64,000 bases of DNA from Rhodocyclaceae bacterium (GTDB taxonomy: Bacteria > Pseudomonadota > Gammaproteobacteria > Burkholderiales > Rhodocyclaceae): NCBI GenBank assembly GCA_016704145.1, contig JADJAS010000007.1:1860001-1924000 (forward strand). The letters are read 5' to 3'. Every line of letters begins with the position of its first letter. The first letter of the stretch is position 1. A program made the position numbers and the translations under genes. This document shows positions 58,752-64,000 of the stretch, in pieces. The notes below the pieces were generated by a model, which saw only the letters and a program-made list of their open reading frames with translations, made no database searches and was not told the origin of the DNA.

Positions 58752-60476
58752 ATGAAGAAATCGATCCGCTTGTCCCGCTTGTTGGCGGCGACAACCCTGT
58801 CCCTGTCGGTGGTTAGTGCTTTCGCAGCCCCGCAAAAGGACCTTGCCCCGGCCGAAGCGGCCTATCAGGCCGGCAGTTCGCCCCTGGGCAGCGTCGACAT
58901 GTACCAGGACATCAATCCCAAGGCGCCGGCGATGACCAAGGCGGAATTCGACAAGGCGCGCCAGATCTACTTCGAGCGTTGCGCCGGCTGCCATGGCGTG
59001 CTGCGCAAGGGCGCCACCGGCAAGCCGCTGACGCCCGACTTGACCATCGCCAAGGGCACGGACTATCTCAAGGTCTTCATCGCCTATGGTTCGCCGGCGG
59101 GCATGCCGAACTGGCAGACCTCGGGTGAATTGACCGAGAGCGAAGTCGACCTGATGGCGCGCTACGTCCAGCAGACGCCGCCGCAGCCGCCCGAGTTCGG
59201 CCTCAAGGAAATGAAGGCGACGTGGAAAGTCACCGTCGCGCCGGCCGATCGGCCGAAGAAGAAGATGAACAACTACAACCTGCAGAACATCTTCTCCACC
59301 ACCCTGCGCGACGCCGGCGAGATCGCCCTGATCGACGGCGACAGCAAGAAGATCATCAGCGTCATCAAGACCGGCTACGCCGTGCACATTTCGCGCATGT
59401 CCGCCTCGGGCCGCTACCTGTTCGTGATCGGTCGCGACGCCAAGATCAACATGATCGACCTCTGGATGGAGAAGCCGGATTCCGTCGCCGAAGTGCGCAT
59501 CGGCCTCGAGGCCCGCTCGGTCGAAACGTCGAAGTACAAGGGCTACGAGGACAAGCTGGCGATCGCCGGCGCCTACTGGCCGCCGCAATACACCATCATG
59601 GATGGTGACACCCTTGAGCCGCTGAAGATCATGGCCACCCGCGGCATGACCGTTGGCGACCAGGAGTATCACCCCGAGCCGCGCGTCGCCTCGATTGTCT
59701 CCTCGCACTTCAAGCCCGAGTTCGTCGTGAACGTCAAAGAGACCGGTAAGTCGATCGTGGTCGACTACACCGACGTCAATGAACTGAGAACACGGGAAAT
59801 TCCCGTCGCCAAGTTCCTCCATGACGGCGGTTTCGACAGTTCCAAGCGCTACTTCATGATCGCAGCCAACCAGTCGAACAAGATCGGCGCCATCGACATG
59901 AAGACCAGCAAGCTGGCCGGGCTGGTCGAGGTCGGCAAGATTCCGCATCCCGGCCGCGGCGCCAACTTCATCCATCCCAAGTTCGGGCCGGTCTGGGCGA
60001 CGGGCCACCTGGGCGACGAAACCGTCTCGCTGATCGGCACCGACCCGGTCAAGCACAAGGCGAACGCCTGGAAGGTGGTCGAGACGCTCAAGGGCCAGGG
60101 TGGCGGTTCGCTGTTCATCAAGAGCCACCCCAAGTCCAATCACCTGTACGTCGATACGCCGCTCAACCCCGACGCGGCGGTCTCGCAAAGCATCGCGGTC
60201 TATGACATCAATAACCTGGGCGCGGGCTACAAGGTGCTGCCGATCGCCGAGTGGGCCGGCATCAAGGATGACGGCGCCAAGCGCGTGGTGCAGCCCGAGT
60301 ACAACAAGGCGGGCGACGAGGTTTGGTTCTCGGTCTGGAGCGCCAAGGACAAGGAGTCGGCGCTGGTCGTGGTCGATGACAAGACCCTCAAGCTCAAGGC
60401 CGTGATCAAGGACAAGCGCCTGGTGACGCCGACCGGCCACTTCAATACCTTCAATACCCAGCACGACGTGTATTGA
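58752..60476 (+). CDS. nirS: Cytochrome cd1 nitrite reductase
   Basis: NirS reduces nitrite to NO in the periplasm, the defining step of denitrification. The 574-aa precursor has a signal peptide ending near AFA25. The c-heme site is Cys77-x2-Cys80-His81 (FERCAGCHGVLRKGATG). The C-terminal eight-bladed d1 propeller runs from about residue 160 to the PTGHFNTFNTQHDVY end. Key propeller histidines occur in ISSHFKPEF-like VSSHFKPEF and RGANFIHPKFGPVW. It stands alone: no nirC, nirF or d1-heme synthesis gene follows here. Two FNR/Dnr boxes precede it. Confidence 0.96.
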   Translation: MKKSIRLSRLLAATTLSLSVVSAFAAPQKDLAPAEAAYQAGSSPLGSVDMYQDINPKAPAMTKAEFDKARQIYFERCAGCHGVLRKGATGKPLTPDLTIAKGTDYLKVFIAYGSPAGMPNWQTSGELTESEVDLMARYVQQTPPQPPEFGLKEMKATWKVTVAPADRPKKKMNNYNLQNIFSTTLRDAGEIALIDGDSKKIISVIKTGYAVHISRMSASGRYLFVIGRDAKINMIDLWMEKPDSVAEVRIGLEARSVETSKYKGYEDKLAIAGAYWPPQYTIMDGDTLEPLKIMATRGMTVGDQEYHPEPRVASIVSSHFKPEFVVNVKETGKSIVVDYTDVNELRTREIPVAKFLHDGGFDSSKRYFMIAANQSNKIGAIDMKTSKLAGLVEVGKIPHPGRGANFIHPKFGPVWATGHLGDETVSLIGTDPVKHKANAWKVVETLKGQGGGSLFIKSHPKSNHLYVDTPLNPDAAVSQSIAVYDINNLGAGYKVLPIAEWAGIKDDGAKRVVQPEYNKAGDEVWFSVWSAKDKESALVVVDDKTLKLKAVIKDKRLVTPTGHFNTFNTQHDVY

Positions 60477-60487
60477 TCGGTGCCTGA

Positions 60488-60518
60488 CGCTGTCGCCGAC
60501 CGTGTGTCGGCGACAGCG
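60488..60518 (+). terminator. Hairpin after nirS
   Basis: A perfect 13-base stem (CGCTGTCGCCGAC paired with GTCGGCGACAGCG) with a five-base loop starts 12 bases after the nirS stop. There is no T run after it, only GCCGTTTCG, so termination may be weak or the stem may protect the nirS mRNA 3' end. Confidence 0.65.
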
Positions 60519-60544
60519 CGCCGTTTCGCCGGGGCCGGGGTAGT

Positions 60545-62071
60545 ATGCGGCTCCACCACCGACACGACGCATTGCCTGCCCTGACCGTCATGCCCTCCCG
60601 CGAAGAACGCCTGGCGATCGAACCGCGCGCGCTGCTGGCCTGCATCCCGCTGTTCGCCGACGTCAAGCCGGAACGGTTGTCGCGACTGGGCGCCGCCTGC
60701 CGAGTGCTCGAACTGCCCGGACATCGAGCGGTCTTCAGTGCCGGCCAGCCGATCAAGGAGGCCCATTTTCTCGCCTCGGGCGCGATCAAGCGCTTCGCGC
60801 TGCTGGCCGACCAGGTGGAAAAAGTGCTCGAACTGGTGCGGCCGGGCCAGATGCTGGCCCTCAGCGAGGTGTTTAGCGCCGGGGCCTACGCCTCGTTCGC
60901 CGAGACCGTCGAGCCGAGCGTGGTCATCGCCATCGCCGTGGACGTGCTGCGCGAGGTGGTCGGCCGCGACGCCGTGCTGTGCATGCGCCTGCTCGAAGCC
61001 GTGGCGCAAAGCCACTATGCCTCGGAATTCGAGGTGGTGACGCATCATTCGCATTTGGTCATGCAGCGCGTGCTCGACTATCTGCTCGGCCTGGCCGGCA
61101 ACCAGCGCGGCATGGCCGGCGAGACCACGGTCCGCCTCGGCGCCAGCAAGAACCTGATCGCGTCGCGGCTCGACATCGCGCCGGAAACCTTTTCGCGCGC
61201 GCTGCGCAAACTTACGGACGAAGGCATCATCGTCGTCGAGGGGCGCATGGTGCATATCCAGAACGTCATGCTGGCCATCGCCGAGCGAGCCGCTGGCGGC
61301 ATGCGGGGGCCGCTGACCCACCAGCGACAGGAACGCGCGGGCGCGGGACTGGAGATGTCGGCGGCGGCGCTGGTCAATATCTGCGGTCGCCATCGCATGC
61401 TTTCGCAACGCATGGCGACGGCCTGGTGCATGGTCGCCCGCGACCTGTCGGCATCGTCGTCGCGCGTCGCGCTGCGCAAGTACATCCACCAGTTCGAGCG
61501 GACCATGGCGCAGCTCGAGGCGGCCAGTCTGACATCGCGGCTGCGCGGCCGCTACGGCGACCTCAAGCGTGTCTGGCTGTCTTACCGCGAGGCGCTGACC
61601 GGCACGCCGGCGGAACGGGAGACGGCGGACCGCGTCTTCGATCTCAGCGAGCAGACGCTCGACGCCGCCGACCTGCTAGCGGCCACGGCGGCCGAACGCG
61701 CCGGCACGGCGGCGGCGCACATGGTCAATGTCGCCGGACGCAATCGCATGCTCTGCGCCCGCCTCGCCAAGCTTTACCTGTTCAATGGCTGGCCCGACCG
61801 GTCGCGCAAGCTGGGCCGGCTGAGCGACATGTCCCGTCAGGAATTCTTCACCAACATGCGCACTCTGGGCGCTTACAGCGCCGACTCGCCCGAGGCGCAG
61901 GCCCAGTTGCGGGTCGACGCCGAGCAATGGCAGCACTTCCTGGCGGCGCTTGACGCCGCGCCGGCCAACCGGCCGAGCCGGGATCGAACCCTGGCCGTGG
62001 TCGCCGCCAGCGAGGAACTGCTGCGCAATGTCGATACCACCGTCAAGCTGTACGAGCGGCTGACCCGGTAG
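60545..62071 (+). CDS. Crp/Fnr regulator fused to a PilJ-type sensory domain
   Basis: The 508-aa protein starts like a Crp/Fnr regulator: beta-roll (about 30-150), then winged helix with LGASKNLIASRLDIAPETFS-RAL (about 190-240). The second half (about 265-508) has two PilJ/NarX-type P-box motifs, LVNICGRHRMLSQRMATAW near 277 and MVNVAGRNRMLCARLAKLY near 395, each in a helical bundle. In NarX and PilJ-like proteins this motif binds nitrate or nitrite. There is no membrane span, so the sensing module would be cytoplasmic. ATG 60545 or 60590 may be the start. It lies 68 bases after nirS. Confidence 0.85.
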   Translation: MRLHHRHDALPALTVMPSREERLAIEPRALLACIPLFADVKPERLSRLGAACRVLELPGHRAVFSAGQPIKEAHFLASGAIKRFALLADQVEKVLELVRPGQMLALSEVFSAGAYASFAETVEPSVVIAIAVDVLREVVGRDAVLCMRLLEAVAQSHYASEFEVVTHHSHLVMQRVLDYLLGLAGNQRGMAGETTVRLGASKNLIASRLDIAPETFSRALRKLTDEGIIVVEGRMVHIQNVMLAIAERAAGGMRGPLTHQRQERAGAGLEMSAAALVNICGRHRMLSQRMATAWCMVARDLSASSSRVALRKYIHQFERTMAQLEAASLTSRLRGRYGDLKRVWLSYREALTGTPAERETADRVFDLSEQTLDAADLLAATAAERAGTAAAHMVNVAGRNRMLCARLAKLYLFNGWPDRSRKLGRLSDMSRQEFFTNMRTLGAYSADSPEAQAQLRVDAEQWQHFLAALDAAPANRPSRDRTLAVVAASEELLRNVDTTVKLYERLTR

Positions 62072-62171
62072 GCGAGCGGCGGCGGCACGGCCGGCCCCTG
62101 CTGCGATGCGGTAAAATCGGCCGGACGTGGCGTCTGGCCACGGCTGACTTTCGCTGGATTGCGCCTTTGCC

Positions 62172-63239
62172 ATGAAACACATCGTTGATGACGTCCGCAT
62201 CAAGGAAATCAAGGAGCTTTCACCGCCCTCGCATCTGCTGCGCGAGTTTCCCGCCAGCGAGCCCGCCGCATCGACCACGTTCGAGGCGCGGGCCGCCATC
62301 CATCGCATCCTGCACGGTTCCGACGACCGGCTGCTGGTCATCGTCGGCCCCTGTTCGATTCACGACTACGGCGCGGCGATGGAATATGCCCACCGCCTCA
62401 AGGCCGAGCGCCAGCGGCTCGACGCCGACTTGCAGATCGTCATGCGTGTCTATTTCGAGAAACCGCGCACCACGGTGGGCTGGAAGGGGCTGATCAACGA
62501 TCCGCGCCTGGACGGCAGCTACAAAATCAACGAGGGCCTGCGCCTGGCGAGGAAGCTCCTTTGGGAGATCAACGAGATGGGGCTGCCCTGCGCCACCGAG
62601 TTTCTCGACACCATCACGCCGCAATACACGGCCGATTTGATCAGCTGGGGCGCCATCGGCGCGCGCACCACCGAATCGCAAGTGCACCGCGAGCTGGCGT
62701 CGGGCCTCTCCTGCCCGGTCGGCTTCAAGAACGGCACCGACGGCAACATCAGGATCGCCGTTGACGCCATCAAGGCCGCCGCCGCCACGCATCATTTTCT
62801 CTCGGTGACCAAGGCCGGCCACTCCGCCATCGTATCCACCAACGGCAACGAGGATTGCCATGTCATCCTGCGCGGCGGCAAGCATCCGAACCATGATCGC
62901 GCCAGCGTCGAAGCGGCCTGCGCGGAACTCGGCAAGTCGGGCCTGGCGGCGCGCGTCATGGTTGACCTTTCGCACGCCAACAGCCGCAAGGACTACAAGA
63001 AGCAGATCGACGTCGCCCACGATGTCGCCGGCCAGCTGGCCGAGGGCGAGGACCGCGTCTTCGGCGTCATGATCGAATCGCACCTGAACCCGGGCCGACA
63101 AGATCTCAAGCGCGGCATCGCCCTCGATCACGGCGTGTCGATCACCGACGCCTGCATCGGTTGGGACGATACGCTGATCGTGCTCGACCTGCTGGCCGAG
63201 GCGGTCAGGAAGCGTCGCCTGGCGCTGGCCGCGCGCTAA
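62172..63239 (+). CDS. aroG: 3-deoxy-7-phosphoheptulonate synthase (class I, AroG type)
   Basis: The enzyme joins phosphoenolpyruvate and erythrose-4-phosphate, the first step of aromatic amino-acid synthesis. The 355-aa protein has LLVIVGPCSIHDYGAAMEYA, MRVYFEKPRTTVGWKGLIND, GARTTESQVHRELASGLSCP-VGFKNGTDG and VMVDLSHANS with the metal Cys, His, Glu and Asp ligands. Family-typical N-terminal regulatory strands are present. A TAAAAT at 62112-62117 could be its -10. It converges on the sensor kinase, overlapping it by four bases. Confidence 0.96.
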   Translation: MKHIVDDVRIKEIKELSPPSHLLREFPASEPAASTTFEARAAIHRILHGSDDRLLVIVGPCSIHDYGAAMEYAHRLKAERQRLDADLQIVMRVYFEKPRTTVGWKGLINDPRLDGSYKINEGLRLARKLLWEINEMGLPCATEFLDTITPQYTADLISWGAIGARTTESQVHRELASGLSCPVGFKNGTDGNIRIAVDAIKAAAATHHFLSVTKAGHSAIVSTNGNEDCHVILRGGKHPNHDRASVEAACAELGKSGLAARVMVDLSHANSRKDYKKQIDVAHDVAGQLAEGEDRVFGVMIESHLNPGRQDLKRGIALDHGVSITDACIGWDDTLIVLDLLAEAVRKRRLALAAR

Positions 63240-64000
63240 AAGCGCACCGTTACCCGCAGGCCCTTTTCGTTGTCGCCGGCGTCGAGGCGGACGGTCGCGC
63301 CGTGCCGCTCGGCGATGCGGGCGACGATCGACAAGCCAAGTCCGCTGCCTTCGGTGTCCTGCCCCGCCAGGCGATGGAAGCGGTCGAAGATGCGTTCGCG
63401 TTCGGCGGCCGGAATGCCTGGCCCGGTATCGGTAACGGTGAGGGCTCCCGGCGCGACGGCAACCGTCACGTGCCCGCCCGCCGGCGTGTAGCGGATGGCG
63501 TTGTCCACCAGATTGCGCAGCAGGACGCGCAGCATGTCGGCGTTACCGGCAACCTGGGTCGGCAGCGCGTCGAGTTCCAACGCCACGTTTTTCGCCAAGG
63601 CTGGCGCGCCATGGTCGGCGCAGACCTCCTCGGCCAGCCGGTCGAGTGCCACCATCTCGATGGCGCGCGTTTTCTCGGGATCGAGCCGGGCCAGCGTCAG
63701 CAACTGGTCGACCAGGCGCGAGGCCCGGCGGCAGCTGGCGATCAGTTGCTCGATGGCATGGTCGCGCTCGGTGTTGTCACGCGCGCGCATCGCCACCTGC
63801 GCCTGGGTTGCCAGCGCCGCCAGCGGGGTCCGCAGTTCGTGGGCGGCATCGGCGGTGAAGCGCCGCTCCGATTCGAGCGTCCGCTCGACGCGGGCGAACA
63901 GATCGTTGATGGCGTTGACCAGCGGACGGATTTCCCGCGGCGCGCTGGCGGGCGCCAGCGGTTGCAAGCGGTCGGGTGCCCGCGCGGTGATCTGCTCGGC
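63236..64000 (-). CDS. Two-component sensor histidine kinase, C-terminal part (partial)
   Basis: The gene enters from the right edge and ends at TGA 63236-63238. The 254 visible residues contain the end of a HAMP-like linker, the phosphorylation box FTADAAHELRTPLAALATQA, the N box LLRNLVDNAIRYTPAGG, the G1 box TVTDTGPGIP, and the G2 box EGSGLGLSIVARIAERHG. The style is that of QseC/TctE-type kinases. The sensor domain and response regulator lie outside. Confidence 0.92.
   Translation of the reverse strand, partial: AEQITARAPDRLQPLAPASAPREIRPLVNAINDLFARVERTLESERRFTADAAHELRTPLAALATQAQVAMRARDNTERDHAIEQLIASCRRASRLVDQLLTLARLDPEKTRAIEMVALDRLAEEVCADHGAPALAKNVALELDALPTQVAGNADMLRVLLRNLVDNAIRYTPAGGHVTVAVAPGALTVTDTGPGIPAAERERIFDRFHRLAGQDTEGSGLGLSIVARIAERHGATVRLDAGDNEKGLRVTVRF

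Noticed and set aside
58731..60572. 613-codon minus frame opposite nirS
   Set aside because: Shadow of nirS; composition is typical of antisense frames in GC-rich DNA.
60545..62071. Methyl-accepting chemotaxis receptor because of the PilJ-like motif
   Set aside because: There is no membrane span or signalling coiled-coil tip; the N-terminal half is a clear Crp/Fnr regulator.
1..64000. tRNA genes, CRISPR arrays, insertion sequences, attachment sites, prophage
   Set aside because: Reading both strands showed no cloverleaf-like gene, no regularly spaced direct repeats, no transposase or integrase frame and no flanking direct repeats around the 17.3-37.0 kb block.

Overview
The window looks like the chromosome of a denitrifying betaproteobacterium, most likely in or near the Rhodocyclales. 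Evidence is the high GC, the betaproteobacterial gene orders (rpe-gph-trpE-trpG-trpD-trpC, nadE-glnB, trxB/ftsK, yhdP-nitrilase-tldD), a cytochrome cd1 nitrite reductase (nirS), FNR/Dnr-type regulators with matching DNA boxes, a PEP-CTERM protein and an OmpC-type porin. The species cannot be fixed from sequence alone.

Layout. 0-10 kb is an anaerobic / nitric-oxide / copper block. It starts with a flavodiiron-like 3' end, then a hemerythrin - DUF2249 - heme-copper-oxidase-like membrane protein operon behind an FNR/Dnr box, a Dnr-like regulator, NnrS, SirB, FNR divergent from hemN over a perfect FNR box, a TauE/UreH-like membrane protein, the copper ATPase CopA and a copper chaperone. 10-17.3 kb is housekeeping: ppa, nadE-glnB, a cysteine-rich Crp/Fnr regulator, smr, trxB, ftsK.

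17.3-37.0 kb is the most unusual part. About 19.8 kb lies between ftsK and lolA, which are adjacent in many betaproteobacteria. It holds (i) a MoxR-DUF58-DUF4381-like-BatA-BatB-TPR-BatD operon, (ii) a set of exported proteins behind a sigma-54-type promoter: a PKD/fibronectin protein with a probable alpha-barrel region, a PEP-CTERM protein, a YdjY-like protein and an exported squalene-cyclase-repeat protein, and (iii) an ebo cluster (EboD, EboA, EboB, an unrecognised 100-aa protein, a second EboB, EboE, EboF, EboC) running straight into lolA. The ebo cluster is known in cyanobacteria, where it was implicated in moving a scytonemin precursor to the periplasm. Here no indolic-pigment biosynthesis genes are visible. 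The same-strand layout suggests an envelope system that makes or exports an unknown metabolite, with Bat and the secreted barrel proteins as possible periplasmic partners; this is inference.

37-41 kb holds a small lipoprotein, a flavin-reductase-like protein, a radical SAM/SPASM protein and a porin. 41-47.3 kb is the rpe-gph-trpEGDC operon, split by a Phd/VapC toxin-antitoxin pair between trpG and trpD. 47.4-58.4 kb is apaG, a methyltransferase-like membrane protein, argJ, glnE, yhdP, a nitrilase-family gene and tldD. 58.4-64 kb has nirS with two FNR/Dnr-like boxes, an unusual Crp-PilJ fusion regulator, a DAHP synthase and the 3' part of a sensor kinase.

Four different Crp/Fnr-family regulators occur in the window, three of them beside nitrogen-oxide or heme genes. 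No tRNA, rRNA, CRISPR array, IS element or phage gene was recognised.
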